A stretch of 64,000 nt of DNA, taken from assembly GCF_014838715.1 (NCBI RefSeq), contig NZ_CP061947.1, positions 4,330,001 to 4,394,000 of the forward strand, read 5' to 3'. Within the stretch, counting starts at the first letter, position 1; each line of letters starts with the position of its first letter. The notes beneath the pieces are model-generated. The model was not told where the DNA came from and searched no databases. It saw only the letters and a list, made by a program, of their open reading frames with translations. This DNA comes from Algoriphagus sp. Y33. Its GTDB lineage: Bacteria; Bacteroidota; Bacteroidia; Cytophagales; Cyclobacteriaceae. Below are positions 8,778 to 16,766 of this stretch, in pieces. A program made the translations under genes and the position numbers.

Positions 8778-10109
8778 TTACTGCGCTGCTTCAGTTGGCT
8801 TTGGCAAATAGTATAGAACCACACGACCATCTAAGGTCAGGTATTCTTTGGCTACGCGTTGAATGTCAGCCTTTGTGACTTTGCTGTAGGCTTCCATCAC
8901 CTTGTTTACATAATCAGCTTCACCAAACATCACGTGAGCTTCTGCAAGATTTTCGGCTACTCCCGCCATAGATGAGTTTCCACTCACTATATTATTTTCC
9001 ATGATGTTCTGAAGTTTCTCGAAATCACCATCCGAGATCCCATTGTCCTGAACCTGCTTGATTAGCTTATCTATTTCGGTTTCTAGGTCTTTTGGCTCCA
9101 CTCCCATATTTGTGATTCCATACATAATGAAAATCCCACCATCTTCCAAATCAAGAGGTATTGCCGCCACAGCGAGTGCTTTTTGTTGCTTATCAACTAG
9201 CTCTTTGGTCATCAACGAGGAGTTGCCACCCGTCAGATATGTGGAAAGCATAGACAATGCATAAGAATCAGCATGATTTCTAGGAGGAAGATTATAGGAT
9301 TGAATTACTGCCGGGATCTGAATATTGTCATAAACAATATCTCTGATCTCGGCTGTCTTCTTAGGTTCCTTTACATCCGGTCTATAGACTTCCTTTGTTC
9401 CCTTAGGTATTTCCGAAAAGTATTTTTTAACCCATTCTTCTGTCTGCTTGTAGTCTATATCTCCGGCGATGGTCAGCGTAGCATTGTTCGGTATGTAGAA
9501 ATCCTTGTAGAATTGTTGAAATTCTTCGATGGAAGCTGCGTTCAAATCATCCAGGGATCCGATTGGAGCCCAGCGGTAAGGATGCTCGGTGTAGGCTCTT
9601 TTTAACGTTTCGATCAGAATACTTCCGTAAGGCCTATTGTCATAGCTCTGACGTTTTTCCTCTTTGACGACCTCACGCTGAGTTTCCACACCTGTCTGAT
9701 CTACTTTTGAGTGTAGCATGCGCTCACTTTCCATGTAAAGTGCCAGCTCCAGTTCATTCGAAGGCAAAGATTCATAATAGTAGGTAATATCATTTGACGT
9801 ATACGCATTCAGTGTGCCGCCATGAGCTTGGATTATATTCATGTATTCTCCCCGTTCGATATTTTCAGATCCTTCAAACATCAGGTGCTCAAAGAAGTGT
9901 GCAAAACCGGTTCTGTCCGGCTGCTCATTCTTAGAACCTACATGGTAAAGAACTGAAGTCACCACGATTGGCGTAGTATTGTCCTGATGCATGATCACAT
10001 GCAGCCCATTGTCCAAGTCAAATTCCTTGAACTCAATTTTGGTTTGTGCAAGAGCGGGAACACTTAATATCCCTGCCACTAACCCCAAAGCAGTAAGTTT
10101 TCTCATCAT
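8778..10109 (-). CDS. Active M16 zinc peptidase (pitrilysin/insulinase family)
   Basis: A periplasmic zinc metallopeptidase of about 443 residues beginning MMRKLTALGLVAGI with a signal peptide ending near ALAQ. The inverted zinc motif is HFFEH (about residues 71-75) with the downstream glutamate in VVKEEKRQSYDNRPYG. This supplies the catalytic site that its downstream partner lacks. The next gene starts within a few dozen bases, so the pair plus the LolA-like gene form an operon. Upstream lies a 340-base gap holding a dispersed repeat. Confidence 0.92.
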   Translation of the reverse strand: MMRKLTALGLVAGILSVPALAQTKIEFKEFDLDNGLHVIMHQDNTTPIVVTSVLYHVGSKNEQPDRTGFAHFFEHLMFEGSENIERGEYMNIIQAHGGTLNAYTSNDITYYYESLPSNELELALYMESERMLHSKVDQTGVETQREVVKEEKRQSYDNRPYGSILIETLKRAYTEHPYRWAPIGSLDDLNAASIEEFQQFYKDFYIPNNATLTIAGDIDYKQTEEWVKKYFSEIPKGTKEVYRPDVKEPKKTAEIRDIVYDNIQIPAVIQSYNLPPRNHADSYALSMLSTYLTGGNSSLMTKELVDKQQKALAVAAIPLDLEDGGIFIMYGITNMGVEPKDLETEIDKLIKQVQDNGISDGDFEKLQNIMENNIVSGNSSMAGVAENLAEAHVMFGEADYVNKVMEAYSKVTKADIQRVAKEYLTLDGRVVLYYLPKPTEAAQ

Positions 10110-10145
10110 AGTATATTGGAATATATTCTCATTAATTAAAATCAT

Positions 10146-10449
10146 TTACGAGGTCTATAAAAAAGTCCTAAAAAACCCTTTTTCGGAACCGGCCGAACCC
10201 TTCAACACAATTTTACTCTAAAAAAATACTATTTTATTGCAATCTAAAATTTAAGGACAATAAATAATAAAAATTATGATTATCCGCTATGATGCCAGCA
10301 GCCATATTTTCCTTGCTTTATTGACTGGAAGGCCCCTGCCCGACATCAGGCGGGGATGGCGGGTGACAGAATGACCTTCAATGCTAAAGTTTACCAAATC
10401 CTATATTGCTTTTGTTTCTTTACCGGCAGAAAAGCGGATATGCAGAATA
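10146..10449. other. Intergenic region with a dispersed repeat
   Basis: No gene is seen. The stretch is AT-rich up to about 10270, then holds the repeat listed separately, then ordinary AT-rich sequence before the terminator of the kinase gene. Confidence 0.6.
10274..10372 (+). repeat. Dispersed palindrome-rich repeat, copy e
   Basis: It begins ATGATTATCCGCTATGATGC and ends in GGCGGGGATGGCGGGTGAC, with GGAAGGCCCCTGCCCG between. A minus-strand copy with the same blocks in the same order lies at 16666-16760. The ATGATTATCCG core also appears in the leader repeats at 3.4, 20.3 and 53.2 kb. Confidence 0.7.
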
Positions 10450-10491
10450 AAAATTAGGGCTCTGAAAAGATGATTTCAGAGCCTTAATTTT
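10450..10491 (-). terminator. Terminator of the PfkB kinase gene
   Basis: A long near-perfect hairpin with stems 10450-10467 and 10474-10491 around AGATGA: the GGCTCTGAAA stem pairs with TTTCAGAGCC and the outer parts are A and T rich. It directly follows the stop of the kinase gene. Confidence 0.75.
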
Positions 10492-11485
10492 ATGGATTTA
10501 GTCTTGCCAATATATCCTTAGCTTCATGCCATTGTAGCCTTGGCCCGAATTGACCCACGATCTTTGAGCTCGCCATGGAAGCAAGTTTTCCGCTTGAGGC
10601 ATAACTGTGACCGTTAGTAATTCCATACATAAAAGCACCCGCAAACATATCACCTGCTCCATTGGTATCTATCGCCGTGATAGCATAAGGTTCGATATCT
10701 ATGAACGTATCTCCGTCGTAGATTAAAGCTCCGTTTTTCCCTTGGGTGATCACAAAATGCTTCGCCAGTTTTTTCATTTCTTCCCGTGCTTCCAGTAGAT
10801 TATCTTTCCCTGTAAAAATCATCGCTTCCTCTTCATTTGCAAAAAGCAAATCTACACTGGCCCCTATTACCTCAGCCATAGGATCTTTGAAGTACTTTAC
10901 CATTGCCGGATCAGAAAAAGTCAACGCCACCTTAACACCGTTTTCTTCGGCGATTTTCTTCGCATGCATCATTGCCTCCTTGCCGTTCTCAGAAGTGATC
11001 AGGTATCCTTCAATGTATAAATATTGAGAATCCTTGATCGCTGCTTCGTTGACATCTGCCGAAGAATAAGTCTGGGTAATTCCCAGAAATGTATTCATTG
11101 TCCGCTCTGCATCCCCGGTCACCATTACCAGACATTTCCCGGTGATCCCTTCAGCCAAATTGCTTTCACTGAGATTATGTGAAACACCCGCATCCTTCAT
11201 GTCATTCATATAGAAATGCCCCAATTCATCATTGGCCACTTTGCAGGAATAATAAGCTTTGCCCCCAAACTGAGAAACCGCAATCACAGTATTCCCGGCG
11301 GATCCGCCACACTGCTTTTTGGCTTCTTCTGTATTGATTACTTGCATTAAAGCATTTTGGCGCTCCTCATCCACCAGTGTCATCAGGCCTTTTTCAACGC
11401 CATTATCGGTAAAAAATCGGTCTTTAACCTTGAATTCTATATCTACCAAGGCATTTCCTATGCCTGTTACATCGTATTTTTTCAT
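10490..11485 (-). CDS. PfkB family carbohydrate/adenosine kinase
   Basis: A 331-residue ribokinase-fold sugar or nucleoside kinase. It carries the PfkB N-terminal glycine signature around GGSAGNTVIAVSQFGGKAYY and the C-terminal signature DTNGAGDMFAGAF with the catalytic base aspartate in GAGD. Close Bacteroidota homologues are annotated adenosine kinase, which would phosphorylate adenosine to AMP, but the substrate cannot be fixed from sequence alone. It is soluble and monocistronic, with its own terminator. The downstream neighbour in the window is the M16 operon and the upstream one a GNAT-like gene. Confidence 0.85.
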   Translation of the reverse strand: MKKYDVTGIGNALVDIEFKVKDRFFTDNGVEKGLMTLVDEERQNALMQVINTEEAKKQCGGSAGNTVIAVSQFGGKAYYSCKVANDELGHFYMNDMKDAGVSHNLSESNLAEGITGKCLVMVTGDAERTMNTFLGITQTYSSADVNEAAIKDSQYLYIEGYLITSENGKEAMMHAKKIAEENGVKVALTFSDPAMVKYFKDPMAEVIGASVDLLFANEEEAMIFTGKDNLLEAREEMKKLAKHFVITQGKNGALIYDGDTFIDIEPYAITAIDTNGAGDMFAGAFMYGITNGHSYASSGKLASMASSKIVGQFGPRLQWHEAKDILARLNP

Positions 11486-11602
11486 TTTTTTATTCTGTAT
11501 TGGAAAATTGAAATATTTAAAATTGCAAGATTTGGACTGGAAACTGGAAAGTTGTAATGTGGCAAAGTTGAGTTGATAAGTGGGGCGTGTCAGACTGAGC
11601 CA

Positions 11603-12766
11603 TCAATCAAATATCGGGTGTCTCTCAAAAGGTTTTGTCCGATCAAATAGGTATCGATAGGTATGATGGGTCTTATAAATCTCTGCCAAAAGCTGCTCAC
11701 AAACGCGCATCATCTTTGGGTTGAAGTCTCCGATCCAGTTCATCTCGATGGTTTTGTATGGAAATGATGGTTTGCCACTCATTTTATCATAAGTAATGAT
11801 CATGGCACTCTCCACTCCTTTCCCCTGATGCTCCGGCACTACACCAAACACCAGCCCGAGCATTTTGTTGGGTGGCGAAAAGGTCTTATACCATAGGAAT
11901 TTAAGTTTGCCGATCAAATCCATCTTTCCATTCACGTGCTTGAAAATTTGGTTGATTTCAGGAATCTGGATAAAAAACGAAACCGGCTCTCCCTTGTAAA
12001 ATCCAAAGTAGATCAGTTTTTCGTCGATGATCGGTTTCATCTTGGCAAACATCAGCTGGGCTTCTTTCAGCGCCAGAGACTTCCCGATATGCCGTGCCCA
12101 TGCTTTATTATACACCGTCATGAAATATTCCGGTGCTTTTTCCTTTAGTTCTTTTCCCTTCAGATAGTGAAAATCGTAATCGGGATCATCCATAATTACC
12201 TTTGCCCTGACCTTCATTTTCTCATCAAAACCAAGGTTCTGCACAGGTCTGGCGTAAGTGAATTGCTTGAAGTAAATCCGGAAACCGTAGTCCTCAAAAA
12301 ACTTTTGGTAATAGCCAAAGTTCCAAGGCATATTATAGTTCGGCTCGGTAAAGCCGTCTACGAGCAATCCCCACCACTTGTCACGCTCGCCGAAGTTGAT
12401 CGGGCCGTCCATAGCCTCCATCCCCTCACTCTCCAGCCAGGCTTTCGCCGTGTCGAAAAGCAAAAAAGCAGCGTTTTGGTCATTGATACACTCGAAGAAA
12501 CCCAAACCGCCGGTCGGCTGCTTCTCCTTCATCTTTGGGTTGATGAAAGCTGCTACCCGTCCTATGGTTTCTTGGTTTTTATTTTGCAAAAGCCAACGCT
12601 TGGCCTTTGCCCCATTTCGAAAGAGCTTGTTGGTTTCTTTATGAAAAAGCCCCTCGATATCCGCATCAAGAGGCCTGATCCAATTCTTTTCGTTTTTATA
12701 CAACCGGACTGCCATCTCAATAAACTCTTTCTGATGGGCAGGCGTGGTAACTTCGATCAATTGCAT
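11603..12766 (-). CDS. GNAT-superfamily-like hypothetical protein
   Basis: A 387-residue soluble protein without signal peptide. The layout resembles the YghO-like group of conserved hypothetical proteins: an N-terminal part with RPLDADIEGLFHKETN, a central block DGPINFGERDKWWGLLV (about residues 140-156), and a C-terminal acetyltransferase-like part with VVPEHQGKGVESAMI, which looks like the acetyl-CoA loop Q/RxxGxG/A. An acyltransferase role is therefore plausible, but the substrate is unknown. It is a single gene; no clear promoter was found in the short gap upstream. Confidence 0.6.
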   Translation of the reverse strand: MQLIEVTTPAHQKEFIEMAVRLYKNEKNWIRPLDADIEGLFHKETNKLFRNGAKAKRWLLQNKNQETIGRVAAFINPKMKEKQPTGGLGFFECINDQNAAFLLFDTAKAWLESEGMEAMDGPINFGERDKWWGLLVDGFTEPNYNMPWNFGYYQKFFEDYGFRIYFKQFTYARPVQNLGFDEKMKVRAKVIMDDPDYDFHYLKGKELKEKAPEYFMTVYNKAWARHIGKSLALKEAQLMFAKMKPIIDEKLIYFGFYKGEPVSFFIQIPEINQIFKHVNGKMDLIGKLKFLWYKTFSPPNKMLGLVFGVVPEHQGKGVESAMIITYDKMSGKPSFPYKTIEMNWIGDFNPKMMRVCEQLLAEIYKTHHTYRYLFDRTKPFERHPIFD

Positions 12767-12863
12767 TCGGGTGATTTTAGATCGCTAAATTAGGGAGATG
12801 ACGGGAGACGGCAAAAATCAATCTCATTTGTTAGTTGTGTTCCCCGCTGTTCCCCGCTGTGCT

Positions 12864-12877
12864 GCTTCTCCAGAAGC
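12864..12877. repeat. REP-like hairpin 1
   Basis: GCTTC-TCCA-GAAGC, with the same loop as the hairpins at 13487 and 61616. A doubled TTCCCCGCTG lies just left of it. Confidence 0.5.
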
Positions 12878-12926
12878 TGGACGTTTGAATCAGTAAAGTC
12901 CAACCTTAACTAACCCTTTTGTAGTT

Positions 12927-12950
12927 GTACTGCTTCTCCTGAAGCAGTAC
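12927..12950. repeat. REP hairpin 2
   Basis: A perfect 10-base stem: GTACTGCTTC, loop TCCT, GAAGCAGTAC. It lies 22 bases from the 3' end of the RAYT gene, the usual place for a REP of this transposase type. Confidence 0.7.
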
Positions 12951-12972
12951 TCAAATTAAAAGGCTAACGAAA

Positions 12973-13374
12973 TCAATATAGCTCAACTTTCACCAAACCC
13001 TTTTTCCCAGCATAATCCCTCGCAGAACTGAATAGATACTCTTCCGCCTCTTCTACAATCATAGCTTCAACCGGATTTTGATGAATGTAATGCATTTTCT
13101 GTTCAAAAAAATGATTTGATTCTATCGCTATAGCATGTAATCCATCTATCCAAAACTTATAATTTGTTATTCTACTTTGATTAGCCCCCTTTTCCCTAAA
13201 AGCTTTCAACATCCATGTTGCTCTGGATTCAATTGATTTTCTTTCCACACAGAAGCTTAGACTATCAACTACTTCTATCTTATATTCCTTCCTAGTAAAA
13301 ACATCTATCCAATCCACAATGGCTAAAGTCAAAAAATAAACTGCATGCTGATCAGAAACCCGGAAAGACCTCAT
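12973..13374 (-). pseudogene. REP-associated tyrosine transposase (RAYT), internally deleted
   Basis: The 133-residue frame reads as a Bacteroidota RAYT of the IS200-like Y1 family. The N-terminal part (DQHAVYFLTLAIVDWIDVFT) and C-terminal part (KMHYIHQNPVEAMIVEEAEE, then YLFSSARDYAG) are intact. The middle jumps from FCVERK straight to IESRATWML, so about 45-50 residues are missing, including the HxH-containing segment that in relatives reads like MSNHMHLI and binds the metal of the HUH nuclease. The reading frame stays open, but single-strand cleavage should be lost. REP hairpins flank it on both sides. Confidence 0.75.
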
Positions 13375-13486
13375 AAAAATCAGTTTTAAAAGTTACTTAA
13401 ATGCTGCTTCGAAATCTGGAGTATAAAAATAAAGAAAATGCTAATTCATGAGAAACACTATGAAACGTATAGTTTTCCTTTTGTTG

Positions 13487-13505
13487 CTACTTCTCCAGAA
13501 GCAGT
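13487..13505. repeat. REP-like hairpin 3 (imperfect)
   Basis: CTACTTC-TCCA-GAAGCAG, one mismatch in the stem, followed by TACT as in hairpin 2. It lies on the 5' side of the RAYT gene, so the gene is bracketed by hairpins. Confidence 0.55.
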
Positions 13506-13553
13506 ACTCATTGTACGCCACCCCCGGATCTTCCAGAAGAGAACTAATTATCT

Positions 13554-14867
13554 TTATCCCTCCACCTCCGCATACAGATCAAACTCTGTCGCATCGGTCA
13601 CTTTCACATTCACAAAATCTCCAACCCGGCAATAGTATTTCGAAGCATCGATCAGCACTTCATTATCCACTTCTACAGAATCGTACTCGGTACGGCCTAC
13701 GAAATGGCCGCCTTCCTTTTTATCGATCAACACTTTGAAAGTCTTGCCTATTTTCTCCTGATTTAGGTCGTAAGAAATCTGCTCCTGGATCTCCATCAGA
13801 TTATTCGCACGCTCCTGCTTCACTTCCTGAGGAATGTTGTCTTCCATCGTATAGGCATGCGTACTTTCCTCATGAGAATAGGTAAATACACCCAAACGTT
13901 CGAATTTCATCCGCTCCACGAAGTCCACCATCTCCTGATATTCTTTCTCTCCTTCACCTGGATGACCCGCGATCAGTGTAGTTCGGATGGCGATATCAGG
14001 AAGAATGTCCCGGATGCTATGGATTAAGTTTTCCTGTTTTTCGCGTGTGGTACCACGACGCATGGCTTTCAGCACATCCGTAGAACCGTGTTGTAAAGGA
14101 ATGTCCAGATAATTACAGATGTTGTCCCGCTCTTTCATTACTTCGATCACATCCATCGGGAAGCCTGTAGGATATGCATAGTGCAAACGAATCCAGTCGA
14201 TTCCGTTGACATCAGAAAGCCTTCGCATCAATTCAGCAAGATTTCTCTTTTTGTAGATATCCAACCCATAATAGGTGGAATCCTGGGCTATTAGAAGTAA
14301 TTCCTTCGTGCCTCCCGCAGCTTTATGTTCTGCTTCCTTGACCAACTCTTCAATAGGTCTAGAGATGTGTCCTCCACGCATAATAGGAATTGCACAAAAA
14401 GAGCAAGGTCTATCACAGCCTTCCGAAATTTTCATGTAAGCATAATGTGAAGAATGCGTCAAAAGCCGCTCTCCCACCAGTTCATGCTTGTAATCTGCCT
14501 TGAATTTCTTCAGTATAGCAGGTAAATCTCTAGTCCCAAAAAATGCATCAACCTGGGGAATTTCCTTTTCCAGGTCATCTTTATAGCGTTGCGAAAGGCA
14601 TCCTGTCACATAGACTTTGTCCACCAAGCCCTGCTCCTTGGCATCTACATATTGCAAAATGGTATCAATTGACTCCTGCTTTGCATTGTCTATAAACCCA
14701 CAGGTATTGATGATGATAATATTGTTATCATCAGTACCCGACTCATGGCTGGCATTGATCCCGTTTCCTCTAAGCTGGGTGAGAAGCACTTCAGAATCAA
14801 CAAGATTCTTGGAGCACCCCATGGTTACAATATTGACTTTGTCTTTTTTTAACGTTCTCGCTTTCAC
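13554..14867 (-). CDS. rimO: Ribosomal protein S12 methylthiotransferase RimO
   Basis: RimO is a radical-SAM enzyme that adds a methylthio group to the conserved aspartate of ribosomal protein S12. The N-terminal UPF0004 domain opens KVNIVTMGCSKNLVDSEVLL with its cluster cysteines. The radical-SAM CxxxCxxC is CDRPCSFC, and a C-terminal TRAM domain ends the protein. I place the start at a GTG (437 residues, VKARTLKKDK) because the longer frame begins with TTG and overlaps a TACCTTTG promoter box at 14891-14898, so it could not be fully transcribed. The length then matches the family. Confidence 0.92.
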   Translation of the reverse strand: MKARTLKKDKVNIVTMGCSKNLVDSEVLLTQLRGNGINASHESGTDDNNIIIINTCGFIDNAKQESIDTILQYVDAKEQGLVDKVYVTGCLSQRYKDDLEKEIPQVDAFFGTRDLPAILKKFKADYKHELVGERLLTHSSHYAYMKISEGCDRPCSFCAIPIMRGGHISRPIEELVKEAEHKAAGGTKELLLIAQDSTYYGLDIYKKRNLAELMRRLSDVNGIDWIRLHYAYPTGFPMDVIEVMKERDNICNYLDIPLQHGSTDVLKAMRRGTTREKQENLIHSIRDILPDIAIRTTLIAGHPGEGEKEYQEMVDFVERMKFERLGVFTYSHEESTHAYTMEDNIPQEVKQERANNLMEIQEQISYDLNQEKIGKTFKVLIDKKEGGHFVGRTEYDSVEVDNEVLIDASKYYCRVGDFVNVKVTDATEFDLYAEVEG

Positions 14868-14890
14868 AGTTTTCCTACTTTTTAAGGCTG

Positions 14891-14898
14891 CAAAGGTA
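14891..14898 (-). promoter_or_regulatory. rimO -7 promoter box
   Basis: The minus strand reads TACCTTTG here, the -7 consensus, about 25 bases before the chosen GTG start. No clear -33 TTG was seen at the expected distance. Confidence 0.45.
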
Positions 14899-14936
14899 TG
14901 CAAAAAAGCGCTAATACGGGATTAAAGTTATATCCA

Positions 14937-16382
14937 TCATTTCCCGATGACTTTGATTAACATGTCTTTTTCCACTTGATCCGTTAACCGCATCCCATTG
15001 AGAAGGGAGAGTTCTTCAAAGCGCTCAGTGGCCATGCCAAAATGCTGAAAAGCTGCCTGTAAGGTCATTTGCCGGGGAACTGTTTTGATTTTGATAATAT
15101 CAGGTTTGCGATTTAGTTTCTCCGAATCCCGCAATTCCTGAAAATCCCGCATGGTCTTTTGAAAAACGGGCTGATACGAGTCAAACTTTGTAAGGTCTGC
15201 AATCCCCATCAGGCTGTAAATATTCCCGTCAAACTGAATTAGCGTCGAAAGAACACGAATGGTGCCCTGCTCCTGTTTTTGATCGGCCACCATGACTAGA
15301 GCAGGCAGTTTATTGATGGTCTCTTTCTTAGATTCCACCTTGGTGAGCTTATACTTTTCCAAAACTGCATTTGCAGCTTCCTCCAAGGTAGCCCCCTGGG
15401 CAAACGTGAGCATCATAATCGCATCTCCTGCCTTAGGTGCCATTTGAAACTGTTGAGGAGTGTTTTGATGACCCCAGGCTGCCGGAATCGGAAACTGGAT
15501 TTTCAGGACCGGATGGTAAAAGGTATTGTTCTCCACAAATCCCTGCTTCGGATCTTCACCCACTACCAGTCCGTCAATTTTCCGCAGATAACTATCTCTA
15601 TTTACCTCAAATTTGGCAATGCCTGATTTCTGCTGCCAGTTCCTCGCAAGGTTTTCCACAGTGGCATTCCTTTCGTCAGGAGAAGGGTGTGTTGAGAGAA
15701 AAGGTGGGATTTCACTTGCCCCTGAATTTCCCTGTTGTCTTTCGAGCGTTTCGAAAAAACCAGCCATTTCCACGGCATCATACCCGATTTGGGAGGAGTA
15801 TTCCACTCCTAGTTTATCGGATTGACGCTCTGCATCCCTTCCAAATTTCAATAATGCCAGCTGCATTCCTTGGGACAAAGGATCCATAAACTGTCCCAAT
15901 TCAGGTACCAATATAATCCCTGCCAAGAGTCCCAGTTGACCGAATAATTGATTCCGCTGCTGAATCACTGAGTGTCTAGCCGTAATATGACCAATCTCAT
16001 GACCCAAAACGCCCGCAAATTCCGCCTCATTATTGAAATGCGCCATAATACCACGTGTAAAATACACGTAACCGCCCGGGACTGCAAAAGCATTAATGAC
16101 CGGCGAATCCACTATTTTGAACTCATATTCCAAATTTGGCCGGTGGGAGATTGCGGCCATTTCATTTCCTTTGGCAGTAATAAACTCTTGGAGTTGGGGG
16201 TCTTCATATAGCCCAAAAAAGGCGACAATTTCAGGGTCCGACTGCTTCCCCATAGCAACTTCTTGAGCTTCAGACATAAATACAACCTGCTTTTTACCTG
16301 TGACAGGGTTGGTTGCGCAAGAACTTAAACTCAAAAGTATCAACACTGAACAGAAGTTAAGGACGTCCTTGAAAGTTTTCAT
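14937..16382 (-). CDS. M48 family periplasmic metalloprotease lipoprotein
   Basis: A 481-residue zinc protease related to BepA/YfgC and LoiP types. It has a lipoprotein signal with lipobox LSSC (about residues 20-23, followed by ATNPVTGKKQ). The zinc motif is HEIGH within GVLGHEIGHITARHS, and the third ligand region is DAERQSDKLGVEY. STHPSPDERN is the conserved later motif. A roughly 200-residue C-terminal extension ends with a domain that may bind peptidoglycan or protein (LNGMRLTDQVEKDMLIKVI). It probably acts in quality control of outer-membrane proteins. Monocistronic as far as can be seen. Confidence 0.88.
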   Translation of the reverse strand: MKTFKDVLNFCSVLILLSLSSCATNPVTGKKQVVFMSEAQEVAMGKQSDPEIVAFFGLYEDPQLQEFITAKGNEMAAISHRPNLEYEFKIVDSPVINAFAVPGGYVYFTRGIMAHFNNEAEFAGVLGHEIGHITARHSVIQQRNQLFGQLGLLAGIILVPELGQFMDPLSQGMQLALLKFGRDAERQSDKLGVEYSSQIGYDAVEMAGFFETLERQQGNSGASEIPPFLSTHPSPDERNATVENLARNWQQKSGIAKFEVNRDSYLRKIDGLVVGEDPKQGFVENNTFYHPVLKIQFPIPAAWGHQNTPQQFQMAPKAGDAIMMLTFAQGATLEEAANAVLEKYKLTKVESKKETINKLPALVMVADQKQEQGTIRVLSTLIQFDGNIYSLMGIADLTKFDSYQPVFQKTMRDFQELRDSEKLNRKPDIIKIKTVPRQMTLQAAFQHFGMATERFEELSLLNGMRLTDQVEKDMLIKVIGK

Positions 16383-16766
16383 AGGTTCATATGTTTAGCG
16401 TTTAGTTTATAATTAGTTAGGAAAAATTCATTCCAATTGATCAGGAAATGAAAGTAGTTTTTCTTCACTTACAAAAGTGGTTTTTTCTATGTTAAGAAAA
16501 GAAAAATTTCTTCTGGGAAAGCCACGACTGGGGTACTCACGGTGGCTATATTCCTTGATAAGTTCAAAAGACAATCTAATGCTTCGGTTTTCAATTTAAA
16601 AGCCTCAATTTTTTGAAGACCATTTTCCCTAATTCCTTTTAGGCTACTTCGGACTGCCTCGCTGCGGCGGGTCATCCGCCATCCCCACCTGACGGGCAGG
16701 GCCTTCCTGTCAGGAAACCAAATAAAATGATGCCACTGGCATCATTGCGTATAATCATATCTTATC
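16383..16766. other. Intergenic region with repeat-derived sequence
   Basis: No convincing gene. The right part is a dispersed repeat copy (16666-16760). A 62-codon minus-strand frame at 16487-16675 starts inside GC-rich repeat sequence and is probably not a gene. Confidence 0.5.
16666..16760 (-). repeat. Dispersed palindrome-rich repeat, copy f
   Basis: On the minus strand it reads ATGATTATACGCAATGATGC, then CTGACAGGAAGGCCCTGCCC and GTGGGGATGGCGGATGAC, matching copy e block for block with a few mismatches and short gaps. It starts 6 bases after the stop of the ABC permease gene. Confidence 0.7.

Noticed and set aside
12167..12793. Plus-strand 208-codon frame
   Set aside because: Complete overlap with the GNAT-like gene; composition is that of a complementary-strand shadow.
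12864..12950. CRISPR-like array
   Set aside because: Only two or three hairpins with irregular spacing and no unique spacers; they fit REP elements.
16487..16675. Minus-strand 62-codon frame
   Set aside because: It starts in GC-rich repeat sequence, has no start signals and no family likeness; more likely repeat-derived.
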